Source: CAMAVH01 sp036500145 (GTDB lineage: Bacteria > Pseudomonadota > Alphaproteobacteria > SMXQ01). From it: DNA of 53,038 nt. The position numbers were made by a program, and so were the translations under genes. Location of the stretch: assembly GCA_036500145.1 (NCBI GenBank), contig DASYCO010000084.1:1-53038 (forward strand). Reading direction: 5' to 3'. This document shows positions 34,859-43,323 of this stretch, one piece after another (within the stretch, counting starts at the first letter, position 1; each line of letters opens with the position of its first letter). A model generated the notes under the pieces. That model had not been told where the DNA came from and did not search any database. It saw only the letters and a list, made by a program, of their open reading frames with translations.

Positions 34859-35458
34859 CTACTCGGCCTTGTCGTCCGCGGCCTCTTCCTCGGCGGCTTC
34901 GTCGCCCGGCTCGGCGCCCGGCTCGAACACGTCGGTCAGGGCGTCGGCCTCTTCCTCGGCGGCGGCGATCATGGCCGGGGTCTTGCCCGCGGCCTGCAGC
35001 TTCGCCTCTTCCTCGGAGCGCGCCACGTTGACGGCGACCATGATGGCGACTTCCGGATGCAGGTTCACGCGCAGCTTGTGAATGCCGAGCGTCTTGATCG
35101 GAATGTCGAGCTTCACCTGGGTGTTGTCGACCGTGATGCCCTGGGCGGTGACCGCCTCGGAGACGTCGCGCGGACGGACCGAGCCGAACAGCTGGCCGTT
35201 CTCGCTCGCCTGGCGGATCAGCGTCACGCTGAGGTCCGAAGCCTTCGCGGCGATCGCCTCGGCTTCGCCCTTGCGCTTCAGGTTGGCGGCTTCGAGCTGC
35301 ACGCGCTGCGTCTCGAAGAGGCCCATGTTCTGCTTGGTCGCGCGCAACGCCTTCTTGCGCGGCAGCAGGAAGTTGCGGGCGAAGCCAGGCTTCACCTTCA
35401 CTTTGTCGCCCATTTGGCCGAGACGCTCGACGCGCTCGAGCAGAATCACTTCCATCAT
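34859..35458 (-). CDS. rplI: 50S ribosomal protein L9
   Basis: The 199-residue protein has the L9 N-terminal domain MEVILLERVERLGQMGD, GFARNFLLPRKKA, the long connecting helix and the C-terminal 23S-binding domain with ASENGQLFGSVRPRDV. An extra acidic tail (about 165-199, Glu/Ala/Asp-rich) extends beyond the usual 150 residues, as in many Alphaproteobacteria. ATG 35458 (first of two adjacent ATGs) follows AGGAGGAAAA and overlaps the preceding DUF2232 stop by 4 bases. Confidence 0.95.
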   Translation of the reverse strand: MMEVILLERVERLGQMGDKVKVKPGFARNFLLPRKKALRATKQNMGLFETQRVQLEAANLKRKGEAEAIAAKASDLSVTLIRQASENGQLFGSVRPRDVSEAVTAQGITVDNTQVKLDIPIKTLGIHKLRVNLHPEVAIMVAVNVARSEEEAKLQAAGKTPAMIAAAEEEADALTDVFEPGAEPGDEAAEEEAADDKAE

Positions 35459-36399
35459 CGCTTTTCCTCCTGGCCGGTCCCGCCGGCGCCACGCCGACGA
35501 AGGAGCAGCCATTGCTCCATGAAGCCCAATCCGGCGACCAGCAGAACCGGCCAGCCGAACACCAACAGCAGCAGGTAGCAGCCCGTGAGGGTCACTCCCC
35601 GGGCGGGCCAGCGGCGTGTCCAGACGTGGACGACCGCAAGTCCCACCAAGAAGAACGGCACCAGCATCGCCAGGGCCGCATTGCGCGCCACGAACGTCAG
35701 CGCGCCTAAATCCATCCACGGCGTCACCAGCGCCGCCGCCGCGACCGCCGCCGTGGCGCTCGCATACCAGCTCGGCAACTCGACCGCCGCGTAGCGCGGG
35801 GCCGGCCGCCGGCTGTGCCGGCTGCGCGCCAGCAGCGACTGGGCGATGGCGGCGTTGGCGATCACCATGATCGTCCAGGAGAAGATGATGATGGCCGGGA
35901 AGTAGCCCGCCACCGCCTTCATCAGCTCCGCCACCTGCGGGTTCTGGTCGGTGGGGAGCACTTGGCCCATCACCGATTCGATCTCGCCCGTCATCGCCGC
36001 GATCTGGCTTTCGCCGCCGGCCAAGGCCAGCGCAGCGAAGAGGCCGCAGCCGTAAATCGTCAGCCAGGCCAGCAAGCGGCCCAGCGGGTACCACGCGTCG
36101 TCGTCGTTCGCGTCGCCGCGCCGCAGCAGCGCCTGACGCGTCAGGCCTGCCGCCGGCAGGGCGTAGACGAGGGCGAACACGATGCCGAACAGGCCCGTAC
36201 TCGCCGCCCCAACAAGGACCGTGGCCGTGCCGGCGGCGACGAAGCCGCCGCGCGGGCCGAGCCCAAGTCCCGCCGCGAACAGCGGCAGCAGCGCCAGGTA
36301 GGCCAAAACCATGCCGGCCGGCGCGTCGAGGAAGGTGGCGAGGTAGAGGATCGCGCCGGCGGCTCCGCCGCCTATCGCGATCCCGATCTCCTTCGCCAT
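35455..36399 (-). CDS. DUF2232 membrane protein
   Basis: The 314-residue protein has about eight transmembrane helices (for example AGMVLAYLALLPLFAAGLGLG and YFPAIIIFSWTIMVIANAAIA). The position between rpsR and rplI is typical of alphaproteobacterial DUF2232 proteins. Function is unknown; resemblance to S-component membrane proteins is only of overall shape. ATG 36399 was chosen over 36423 because GAGAGGGAAGC precedes it. Its stop overlaps the rplI start. Confidence 0.85.
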   Translation of the reverse strand: MAKEIGIAIGGGAAGAILYLATFLDAPAGMVLAYLALLPLFAAGLGLGPRGGFVAAGTATVLVGAASTGLFGIVFALVYALPAAGLTRQALLRRGDANDDDAWYPLGRLLAWLTIYGCGLFAALALAGGESQIAAMTGEIESVMGQVLPTDQNPQVAELMKAVAGYFPAIIIFSWTIMVIANAAIAQSLLARSRHSRRPAPRYAAVELPSWYASATAAVAAAALVTPWMDLGALTFVARNAALAMLVPFFLVGLAVVHVWTRRWPARGVTLTGCYLLLLVFGWPVLLVAGLGFMEQWLLLRRRGAGGTGQEEKR

Positions 36400-36460
36400 T
36401 AGCTTCCCTCTCGTCTCACTCACGCGCGGCGGGCGAGCCCGCCGCGTTTCGCAACAAGCC

Positions 36461-36748
36461 TTACTTCAGCAAGTAGGGCAGCAGGGCGATGGCGCGCGCG
36501 CGCTTGATCGCCTGAGCGAGTTCGCGCTGCTTGGGCGCGGACACGGCCGTGATGCGGCTCGGGACGATCTTGCCGCGCTCGGACACGAAGCGCTGCAGCA
36601 GACGGATGTCCTTGTAGTCGATCTTCGGCGCGTTGGCGCCCGAGAACGGGCAGCTCTTGCGACGGCGGAAGAACGGACGGCGACCGCCCGCGGCGGCCTT
36701 GCCGCCGGCGCCGCCTTCTGCGGGGCGCTCAGTGCGTTCGGTGCTCAT
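36461..36748 (-). CDS. rpsR: 30S ribosomal protein S18
   Basis: The 95-residue protein has the S18 core FFRRRKSCPFSGANAPKIDYKDIRLLQRFVSERGKIVPSRIT and the KQRELAQAIKRARAIALLPYL end. An N-terminal Thr/Glu/Gly-rich extension of about 25 residues is present. It overlaps the rpsF stop by 4 bases (ATGA), giving coupled production of the S6:S18 pair. Cys34 is the single cysteine seen. Confidence 0.96.
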   Translation of the reverse strand: MSTERTERPAEGGAGGKAAAGGRRPFFRRRKSCPFSGANAPKIDYKDIRLLQRFVSERGKIVPSRITAVSAPKQRELAQAIKRARAIALLPYLLK

Positions 36749-37251
36749 GCCGGCTCTCCTTGAGTGGTCGTCGTGGTGGGCGCGCCTTCTTCGCGACGCG
36801 GACGGTCGCCGCCGAAGCGGTCGCCGCCGGGGCCGCCGGGGCCGTCACGACGCGGGCCGCGCGGACGGTCGCCGCCGAAGCGGTCGCCGCCGAAGCCGCC
36901 GCGACCGCGCGGACGCTCGTCTTCCTGGCCGCGGCTGCGGACGACGGCCGACGGGCCTTCCTCCAGCTCGTCGACGCGCACGGTCATGTAGCGCAGGATG
37001 TCTTCGTGGATGCGCAGGTTGCGCTCCAGCTCGGCGATGGTCGCGCCGTTGCCATCGATGTTCATCAGAACATAGTGGCCCTTGCGGTTCTTCTTGATCT
37101 TGTAGCTGAGGTTGCGAAGACCCCAGTATTCGCGCTTCAGAACCTTGCCGCCGTTGGCTTCGACGAGGGCTTGAAAGGTTTCGCCCAGGGCTTCCGCCTG
37201 GGGCGCGGCGAGATCTTGGCGTGCAATAAGCACGCTCTCATAAAGAGGCAT
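36745..37251 (-). CDS. rpsF: 30S ribosomal protein S6 with Gly/Asp/Arg repeat tail
   Basis: The 168-residue protein has the S6 fold in its first 100 residues (MPLYESVLIARQDLAAPQAE, REYWGLRNLSYKIKKNRKGHYVLMNI, HEDILRYMTVRVD). From about 118 it carries a low-complexity tail with two GGDRFGGDRPR units 21 residues apart, followed by a TTTTTQGEPA end. Normal S6 is about 100-135 residues, so the tail is an extension. It heads the rpsF-rpsR-DUF2232-rplI operon; a hairpin with the ribosome site in its loop precedes the ATG (37253-37275). Confidence 0.95.
   Translation of the reverse strand: MPLYESVLIARQDLAAPQAEALGETFQALVEANGGKVLKREYWGLRNLSYKIKKNRKGHYVLMNIDGNGATIAELERNLRIHEDILRYMTVRVDELEEGPSAVVRSRGQEDERPRGRGGFGGDRFGGDRPRGPRRDGPGGPGGDRFGGDRPRREEGAPTTTTTQGEPA
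36798..36892. repeat. 32-bp direct repeat encoding the S6 tail
   Basis: A 32-base unit starting GCGGACGGTCGCC and ending GCGGTCGCCGCCG occurs at 36798-36829 and 36861-36892, 63 bases (21 codons) apart and in frame. It encodes the two GGDRFGGDRPR units and looks like an in-frame tandem duplication. Confidence 0.85.
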
Positions 37252-37252
37252 A

Positions 37253-37275
37253 AACAGCGGCTCCTTCTGGCTGTT
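37253..37275 (-). promoter_or_regulatory. Hairpin presenting the rpsF ribosome-binding site
   Basis: In the mRNA sense, AACAGC and GCTGTT form a 6-bp stem around an 11-base loop that contains AAGGAG, ending 2 bases before the rpsF ATG. This could be a translational control site, perhaps for S6:S18 feedback, but the known CCG-bulge motif was not identified. Confidence 0.4.
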
Positions 37276-37493
37276 CGCGGCCCGGCGCCCTGTTTCCCTA
37301 TGAAGCAGCGGCAGTCCGGACCTAGCCGACCCAAAGGGCCGGCAAGGAGTTATGAAGGCGCGGAATATACACGAAAGCGTTATGGGCGCAAGGCGCGGAA
37401 TGGCGGGTTTTCCCGGCGATTCCGCAGGAAAATCCAGAGGGAAAACTCAGGAGGAAAATTCGGGGGAAACCGGGCCTGCGGGGCGCGTTCTCC

Positions 37494-37521
37494 TTGACTT
37501 GCGGGGATCAGGGGGTATGTC
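37494..37521 (+). promoter_or_regulatory. Candidate promoter of the fabD operon
   Basis: TTGACT at 37494-37499 is followed by a 16-base spacer and TATGTC at 37516-37521, about 30 bases before the fabD ATG. The -35 is close to the housekeeping consensus; the -10 is weaker. Confidence 0.5.
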
Positions 37522-37550
37522 TTGCCGATTCCGTGGTGAGTGGGGATTTT

Positions 37551-38507
37551 ATGGATCAAGTCTTTGTTTTTCCAGGGCAAGGTTCGCAGGCCGTCGGCAT
37601 GGGCAAGGACCTGGCCGAGGCCTTCGGGGCGGCCCGCGAGGTCTTCCAGGAGGTCGACGAGGCGCTCAAGCAGCCGCTCTCGCGCCTGATGTTCGAAGGC
37701 CCGGCCGACGAACTCACCCTGACGGAGAACGCCCAGCCGGCCCTCATGGCCGTCAGCCTCGCCGTCGTGCGGGTGCTGGAGCGCGAGGCCAAGCTCGACA
37801 TCGCCAAGGCCGCCCGCTTCGTCGCCGGCCATTCGCTTGGCGAATATTCCGCCCTGGCGGCCGCCCGCGCCATCAGCGTGACCGACACGGCGCGCCTGCT
37901 GAAGCTGCGCGGCCAGTCGATGCAGAAGGCGGTGCCGGTCGGCGTCGGCGCCATGGCGGCGCTGCTCGGCGCCGATCTCGACAAGGCGAAGGCCATCGCC
38001 GCCGAAGCGGCTCCCAGTCCTGATGGCAGGCGTGAAGTGTGCATGGCGGCGAACGACAACGGCGGCGACCAGGTTGTCATCAGTGGCCACAAGGGGGCCA
38101 TCGAGCGCGCCCTCAAGATCGCCACCGACGGCGGCGTGAAGCGCGCCATCCTGCTGCCGGTCAGCGCGCCGTTCCATTGCACGCTGATGCAGCCCGCCGC
38201 CGACGCCATGGAAGAGGCGCTGGCGCGCACGACGATCAACGAGCCGGTCGTGCCCGTGATCAGCAACGTGAAGGCGGGCCCCGTGCTCGAGCCGGACGAC
38301 ATCCGCAGGCTGCTCGTCGAGCAGGTCACCGGCATGGTGCGCTGGCGCGAGAGCATGATCGCCGTGAAGGCGCTGGGCGTCGGCCGCGTCGTCGAGCTCG
38401 GCGCCGGCAAGGTGCTGGCGGGCCTCGCCAAGCGCATCGACCGCGAGTTCGAGACCGTTTCGATCCAGGGCCCGGCCGACATCGAGGCCTTCATAAAGGC
38501 CGTCTAA
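37551..38507 (+). CDS. fabD: Malonyl-CoA:ACP transacylase
   Basis: The 318-residue enzyme loads malonyl groups onto ACP. It has QGSQ at 10-13, the nucleophile motif GHSLGEYSA with Ser95, and the histidine in APFHCTLM of the same catalytic pair. Length is typical. It opens the fabD-fabG-acpP-fabF-mltG set and is divergent from rpsF. ATG 37551 was chosen since the longer frame (from 37494) would run through the promoter. Confidence 0.96.
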   Translation: MDQVFVFPGQGSQAVGMGKDLAEAFGAAREVFQEVDEALKQPLSRLMFEGPADELTLTENAQPALMAVSLAVVRVLEREAKLDIAKAARFVAGHSLGEYSALAAARAISVTDTARLLKLRGQSMQKAVPVGVGAMAALLGADLDKAKAIAAEAAPSPDGRREVCMAANDNGGDQVVISGHKGAIERALKIATDGGVKRAILLPVSAPFHCTLMQPAADAMEEALARTTINEPVVPVISNVKAGPVLEPDDIRRLLVEQVTGMVRWRESMIAVKALGVGRVVELGAGKVLAGLAKRIDREFETVSIQGPADIEAFIKAV

Positions 38508-38536
38508 TCAGTCTTTCTTAGAAGTCAGGAGAAACC

Positions 38537-39274
38537 ATGTTCGATCTCACCGGCAAGACGGCGTTGATCACGGGAGCCAGCGGCGGCATCGGCGGCGCCA
38601 TCGCGCGCGCGCTGCACGGCGCCGGCGCGCAGGTGATGCTGTCCGGCACGCGCGCCGATGCGCTGGAGACGTTGGCCAGTGAGCTTAAAGAGCGGGCGCA
38701 TGTGCAGACTTGCAACCTCGGCGACGCGGCCAGCATCGAAGCCTTGATGAAGGCGTCCGACGCGGCGATGGGCAAGACCGACATCCTCGTCAACAACGCC
38801 GGCCTGACGCGCGACACCCTGATGATGCGCATGAAGGACGAGGACTGGCAGTCGGTGATCGACGTCAACCTCACCGCCGCCTTCCGCCTGTCGCGCGCCG
38901 CGCTGCGCAACATGATGAAGAACCGCTGGGGCCGCATCGTCAACATCACCTCGATCGTCGGCGTCACCGGCAATCCGGGGCAGGTGAACTACGCCGCCTC
39001 AAAGGCCGGCATGATCGGCATGACCAAGTCGCTCGCCGCCGAAGTGGCGAGCCGGGGCATCACCGCCAACTGCATCGCGCCGGGCTTCATCGCCACCCCG
39101 ATGACCGACGTGCTGAACGACGACCAGAAGGCCAAGCTGCTGGGGGCGATCCCCGCCGGGCGGCTCGGGGAGCCGGCCGACATCGCCGCCGCCGCCCTCT
39201 ACCTGGCCAGCGACGAGGCGGCCTACATGACCGGCCAGACCTTGCATGTGAATGGCGGCATGGCCATGATATAG
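38537..39274 (+). CDS. fabG: 3-Oxoacyl-[ACP] reductase
   Basis: The 245-residue SDR enzyme reduces 3-oxoacyl-ACP with NADPH. It shows TGASGGIGG at 12-20, NNAG at 86-89, Asn111, Ser139, Tyr152 and Lys156 in QVNYAASKAG, the complete FabG tetrad. It follows fabD by 29 bases with a TCAGGAGAAACC ribosome site, and precedes acpP, so the FabG identity is supported by both sequence and context. Confidence 0.96.
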   Translation: MFDLTGKTALITGASGGIGGAIARALHGAGAQVMLSGTRADALETLASELKERAHVQTCNLGDAASIEALMKASDAAMGKTDILVNNAGLTRDTLMMRMKDEDWQSVIDVNLTAAFRLSRAALRNMMKNRWGRIVNITSIVGVTGNPGQVNYAASKAGMIGMTKSLAAEVASRGITANCIAPGFIATPMTDVLNDDQKAKLLGAIPAGRLGEPADIAAAALYLASDEAAYMTGQTLHVNGGMAMI

Positions 39275-39459
39275 GCCGCCCTAGGCTTCAGGGGAGGGCA
39301 TAGGGCTCCTGGAACGCCGGCAGAACGGTCGCAGCGCTAGTGGCCGCTCGGCGCTGGCAATACCAGGGGAAGTATGTTACCAAACCGCACTTTTTCGCGG
39401 GCAGGGCAGCGCCAAGAGCGGCCGGCCGGCGGAACGACAAGACAAAGAACAGCAATCGC

Positions 39460-39465
39460 TATAAG
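39460..39465 (+). promoter_or_regulatory. Possible -10 element for acpP
   Basis: TATAAG lies 37 bases before the acpP ATG in a 227-base gap after fabG. No good -35 was found 17 bases upstream. A separate promoter for the highly expressed acpP gene is common, so this is listed with low confidence. Confidence 0.3.
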
Positions 39466-39501
39466 ACCTAGCGACCAAATCATCAGCCGAGGACTTGAAG
39501 A

Positions 39502-39738
39502 ATGAGCGACGTTGCCGACCGCGTGTCCAAGATTGTTGTCGAGCACCTGGGTGTCGACGCAGCCAAGGTGACGCCGAACGCGAGCTTCATCGACGATCTG
39601 GGCGCCGACAGCCTGGATACCGTCGAACTCGTCATGGCCTTCGAGGAAGAGTTCGGGTGCGAAATCCCCGACGACGCCGCCGAGAAGATCCTGACCGTGA
39701 AGGACGCGATTGACTACATCCAGTCGCATAGCGCCTAA
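39502..39738 (+). CDS. acpP: Acyl carrier protein
   Basis: The 78-residue acidic protein carries the growing acyl chain on a 4'-phosphopantetheine attached to Ser37 in the DDLGADSLDTVELVMAFEEE motif. Length and charge are typical. It lies between fabG and fabF and is expected to be highly expressed. Confidence 0.98.
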   Translation: MSDVADRVSKIVVEHLGVDAAKVTPNASFIDDLGADSLDTVELVMAFEEEFGCEIPDDAAEKILTVKDAIDYIQSHSA

Positions 39739-39768
39739 GCATTTGCGACATACTGCGAGCCTGAGCAC

Positions 39769-41037
39769 ATGAGACGAGTCGTCGTTACCGGCCTCGGTCT
39801 CGTCACGCCGCTCGGGTGCGGCGTCGAGGCCACCTGGGACCGCCTGATCAAGGGCGAGTCCGGCCTGCGCGCTATCCAATCCTTCGATGTCTCCGACATC
39901 ACGACCAAGATCGCCGGGCAGGTTCCGCTCGGCGACAAGGCGTCCGGCCTGTTCAATCCGGACGACTGGGTCGACACGAAGGACCGCAAGAAGATGGATC
40001 AGTTCATCATCTTCGCGCTGGCGGCCGCCATCCAGGCGGTCGAGGATTCGGGCTGGATGCCGACGGCGGAAGAAGACCGCGACCGCACCGGCGTCATGAT
40101 CGGCTCCGGCATCGGCGGCTTGCCGTCGATCGCCGAAGGCGCCATGACGATCCACGAGAAGGGGCCGCGCCGTCTCAGCCCGTTCTTCATTCCGGCGGCC
40201 CTGATCAACCTCGCCTCCGGCCATGTCTCGATCAAGTACGGCTTCCGCGGCCCCAACCATGCCGTCGTCACCGCCTGCTCGACCGGCGCGCACGCCATCG
40301 GCGACGCCGCCCGTCTGATCCAGTGGGAAGACGCCGACGTGATGGTCGCCGGCGGCACCGAAGCGGCCGTGTGCCGCTTGGGCCTCGCCGGCTTCGCCGC
40401 CGCGCGCGCCATGTCGACCAACTTCAACGACACGCCCGAAAAGGGCTCGCGCCCCTGGGACAAGGACCGCGACGGCTTCGTCATGGGCGAAGGCGCCGGC
40501 GTGGTGGTGCTCGAGGAATACGAGCATGCCAAGAAGCGCGGCGCCAAGATTTACGGCGAGATCATCGGCTACGGCATGTCGGGCGACGCCTATCACCTGA
40601 CGGCGCCGACGCCCGACGGCAACGGCGCCTATCGCGCCATGCAGGCGGCGCTCAAGCGCGCGCAGATCAGCCCCGACCAGATCGGCTACGTCAACGCGCA
40701 CGGCACCTCGACGCCGCTCGGCGACGAGATCGAGCTCGGCGCGGTGAAGCGCGTGTTCGGCGATCACGCCACGACGAACCTCTCCATGTCGTCCACCAAG
40801 TCGGCCATCGGCCACCTGCTGGGCGCTGCGGGCAGCGTCGAGGCGATCTTCTCGCTGCTGGCGATCAAGAACGGCATCCTGCCGCCGACCCTCAACCTCG
40901 ACAATCCGTCGCCGGGTTGCGAGGTGGTCGACCTCGTGCCGCACAAGGCCAAGGAAAAGAAGCTGGACTACGCCTTGTCCAACTCCTTCGGCTTCGGCGG
41001 CACCAACGCCGCCCTGATCTTCGGCAAGGCTCCCTAA
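39769..41037 (+). CDS. fabF: 3-Oxoacyl-[ACP] synthase II
   Basis: The 422-residue condensing enzyme has the catalytic triad of KAS II: Cys170 in VVTACSTGAH, the two histidines in NAHGTSTPLGD and SAIGHLLGAAGSVEA. The KTLxxxPA-equivalent end LSNSFGFGGTNAALIF is intact. It extends acyl-ACP chains. It follows acpP by 30 bases, and mltG starts 1 base after its stop. Confidence 0.97.
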   Translation: MRRVVVTGLGLVTPLGCGVEATWDRLIKGESGLRAIQSFDVSDITTKIAGQVPLGDKASGLFNPDDWVDTKDRKKMDQFIIFALAAAIQAVEDSGWMPTAEEDRDRTGVMIGSGIGGLPSIAEGAMTIHEKGPRRLSPFFIPAALINLASGHVSIKYGFRGPNHAVVTACSTGAHAIGDAARLIQWEDADVMVAGGTEAAVCRLGLAGFAAARAMSTNFNDTPEKGSRPWDKDRDGFVMGEGAGVVVLEEYEHAKKRGAKIYGEIIGYGMSGDAYHLTAPTPDGNGAYRAMQAALKRAQISPDQIGYVNAHGTSTPLGDEIELGAVKRVFGDHATTNLSMSSTKSAIGHLLGAAGSVEAIFSLLAIKNGILPPTLNLDNPSPGCEVVDLVPHKAKEKKLDYALSNSFGFGGTNAALIFGKAP

Positions 41038-41038
41038 G

Positions 41039-42079
41039 TTGCGCCTGCGGCGCGTTGCCGTCGCGGCTCTTCTCCTTACCGGCACGCTCGCCACCGTCAT
41101 CGCCGGCTTCGCCGTCTGGCTGCTCGCTGCGTTCGAGCGGCCTTACGCCGAGGGCCCGGCGGTCACGGTCGTGGTGCCGCGCGGCGCCGGCATCGACGAG
41201 ATCGGCCAGCTGCTCGCCGCCAGCCGCGTGATCGAGGACGCCTTGCCCTTCGCGCTGGGCGTGCGTCTCAACCACATGACCGGCCGCCTGCGCGCCGGCG
41301 AATACGCCTTTCCAGCCGCCGTCAGCCCGCACGCCGCCATGGACCTGCTGGCCAGCGGCAAGACCGTGGTGCATCGCCTCACCATCCCTGAGGGCTTGAC
41401 CACGTCGCAGGTGCTGGCGCTGGTTGCCCAGGCCGACGCCTTGGGCGGCGACCTCGCGCGCAAGCCGGAAGAAGGCGCGCTGTTGCCCGAAACCTATAAT
41501 TACTCGCTCGGCGACACGCGTGACGCCCTGGTGGCGCGCATGGAGAAGGCGATGCAGGGCGCGCTCGACGCGGCCTGGACGGCACGCCCGGCTGACTTCC
41601 CGCTGCAGTCCGCGCGCGACGTGGCGATCCTCGCCTCCATCGTCGAGAAGGAAACCGGCGTCGCCGAGGAGCGCCCGCTGATCGCCGGCCTGTTCCTTAA
41701 CCGCTTGGCGCGCGGCATGAAGCTGCAGTCGGACCCGACCGTCGCCTACGGCCTGGCGAAGCAGGAGGGGCGTCCGGGCGACTGGCTCGACCGCGCGCTG
41801 ACGCGCGCCGACCTCGCGGCGCCGACGCCTTTCAACAGCTACCTGAACGACGGCCTGCCGCCGACGCCGATCGCCAATCCGGGCCGCGCCGCGCTGATGG
41901 CGGTGGTCAACCCGACGCGCACCGACGCGCTTTATTTCGTCGCCAACGGCACGGGCGGCCACGCCTTCGCCAATACGCTCGACGAGCACAACCGCAACGT
42001 GGCGAAGTGGCGCGCGCTGTCGCGCAGCAAGCCGGAAGCGGGCCGGGCGTCTCCCGACGCGCTGACGCCCAATCCATAA
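41039..42079 (+). CDS. mltG: Endolytic murein transglycosylase MltG
   Basis: The 346-residue protein is the YceG/MltG type: one N-terminal transmembrane helix (about 5-31), a LysM-like region (VTVVVPRGAGIDEIGQLL) and the catalytic domain with Glu203 in ILASIVEKETG, then SDPTVAYGL and PTPFNSYLNDGLPPTPIANPG. It cleaves glycan strands to end polymerisation. The start is a TTG at 41039, one base after the fabF stop, since no ATG or GTG precedes the transmembrane helix. Confidence 0.93.
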   Translation: MRLRRVAVAALLLTGTLATVIAGFAVWLLAAFERPYAEGPAVTVVVPRGAGIDEIGQLLAASRVIEDALPFALGVRLNHMTGRLRAGEYAFPAAVSPHAAMDLLASGKTVVHRLTIPEGLTTSQVLALVAQADALGGDLARKPEEGALLPETYNYSLGDTRDALVARMEKAMQGALDAAWTARPADFPLQSARDVAILASIVEKETGVAEERPLIAGLFLNRLARGMKLQSDPTVAYGLAKQEGRPGDWLDRALTRADLAAPTPFNSYLNDGLPPTPIANPGRAALMAVVNPTRTDALYFVANGTGGHAFANTLDEHNRNVAKWRALSRSKPEAGRASPDALTPNP

Positions 42080-42080
42080 G

Positions 42081-42165
42081 GCGTCATGCTCGGATTTAAT
42101 CCGAGCATCCAGGGGCAGCGCTCAGGCGCGCGAATGGACCCTCGGGTCAAGCCCGAGGGCGACGG
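42081..42165. repeat. Palindromic repeat copy B
   Basis: Starts 2 bases after the mltG stop. The left arm holds CTCGGATTTAATCCGAG and the right arm CTCGGGTCAAGCCCGAG; the arms are inverted copies of each other, ending in GCGTCATG / CGACG-type termini. Confidence 0.78.
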
Positions 42166-42223
42166 TTTGTAAATTTATGCCAAAGCGTGCCGTTCCGGCC
42201 TTTGGCGCAATCTTGTTTCCATT

Positions 42224-42312
42224 CGTCATGCCCGCACTTGTTGCGGGCATCCACGCCTTGCAGGCTTTGCTAAGGGAAGTCGTAGATGGCCGGAACAAGT
42301 CCGGCCATGACG
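42224..42312. repeat. Palindromic repeat copy C (variant)
   Basis: Left arm CGTCATGCCCGCACTTGTTG and right arm ending CCGGCCATGACG are inverted copies with (C/G)GCATCCA-type inner ends. It has the same architecture as copy B but CCCGC/CCGGC stems. It ends 12 bases before the SDR gene's stop. Confidence 0.7.
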
Positions 42313-42324
42313 CTGCTGGGGCGC

Positions 42325-43158
42325 CTAGCGCGCCGGCTTTTCGGGCAGCTTGTTGATGAAGCGGTCGGTCAGCGCGGGCGTCAGCAACGCCACGAACCAG
42401 ACCAATGCATAGAGCGGCCAGGGGAAGGCGATGCGCGCCTTGTCGTTGAGCAGGCCGCGATAGATGTTCGCCGCCGCCGGTTCCGCATCCATCAGGAAGG
42501 GCATGGGGAAGGGGTTCACCGCCGTCATCGGCGTGCGGACGAAGCCCGGGCAGACGACCGAGAGCCTGATGGCGTCGGTCGCCAGCGTGCCGCGCAGGCC
42601 TTCGCCCCAGGCGCGCACCGCCGCCTTGCTGGCGCAGTAGGCAGGCGCGCCGGGCAAGCCGCGAAAGCCGGCCAGCGAGCTGACGATGGCGATCTGGCCC
42701 TTGAAGGGCGCGCCGTCGTTGTCGCGCGGCGCGTGGGCGCGCATCGCGTCGATCGCGGGCAGCACCGTGTTCATCGCGCCGTCGACGTTGACCGCGAAGA
42801 TGCGCCGCGCCTGCTCGGCGCTTTCGATCTTGGAGGCGCGGCCGAGCGTGCTGCCGTCGGTCGAGCCGTCGCCGCCGCTGCCGCCCGAGATGCCGGCATT
42901 GGCGATGACGAGGTCGAGGGGCGCGAGCGCGTCGGATTCGGCGATCCAGGCGGCCATGGCGTCGCGGTCGGTGACGTCGACGACCGTGGCATGGACCGTG
43001 GCGCCCTTGGCCCGGCAGGTCTCGGCGATGTTGTCGAGGCGCGGCCAGTGCCGGCCGCTCAGGAACAGGGTGACGCCGGAGGCGGCGTAGAGGGTCGCAA
43101 GGGCGGCGCCGAGGCCGCTGGAAGCGCCGGTGATCAGTACGCTATGGGGGGATTGCAT
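42325..43158 (-). CDS. Short-chain dehydrogenase (SDR family)
   Basis: The 277-residue protein has the cofactor motif TGASSGLG at 10-17, NAGI, and the catalytic IVSSLAG-AYCASKAA (Ser, Tyr, Lys). A C-terminal hydrophobic stretch (WPLYALVWFVALLTPAL) suggests membrane association. Substrate is unknown. It lies between the mltG and yicC operons in the opposite direction and appears to be single. Confidence 0.87.
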   Translation of the reverse strand: MQSPHSVLITGASSGLGAALATLYAASGVTLFLSGRHWPRLDNIAETCRAKGATVHATVVDVTDRDAMAAWIAESDALAPLDLVIANAGISGGSGGDGSTDGSTLGRASKIESAEQARRIFAVNVDGAMNTVLPAIDAMRAHAPRDNDGAPFKGQIAIVSSLAGFRGLPGAPAYCASKAAVRAWGEGLRGTLATDAIRLSVVCPGFVRTPMTAVNPFPMPFLMDAEPAAANIYRGLLNDKARIAFPWPLYALVWFVALLTPALTDRFINKLPEKPAR

Positions 43159-43323
43159 GGCCCAAGCCTAGGCGTATCGGGCTCCGACCGCCAGCTTCAT
43201 AGGTTTCTAGAGGGGGCCTAGGATGGGTTGTTCCACCCCCGAACCACGCGCTATATTGCGGCCCTCGATTTTTAGACCACTAAATGCTGTCGGCTTAAGG
43301 CCGGATGGCGAGAAGGGGAAGCG

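Larger units (their letters stand above)
37252..37550. other. Divergent regulatory region between rpsF and fabD
   Basis: This 299-base stretch carries promoters for the ribosomal operon (minus) and the fatty-acid operon (plus). It holds a hairpin at the rpsF ribosome site (37253-37275), an inverted repeat GCGGAAT / ATTCCGC (37395-37425), four A-tracts 12-13 bases apart (37429-37469) and a candidate fabD promoter at 37494. No small gene was seen. Confidence 0.6.
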
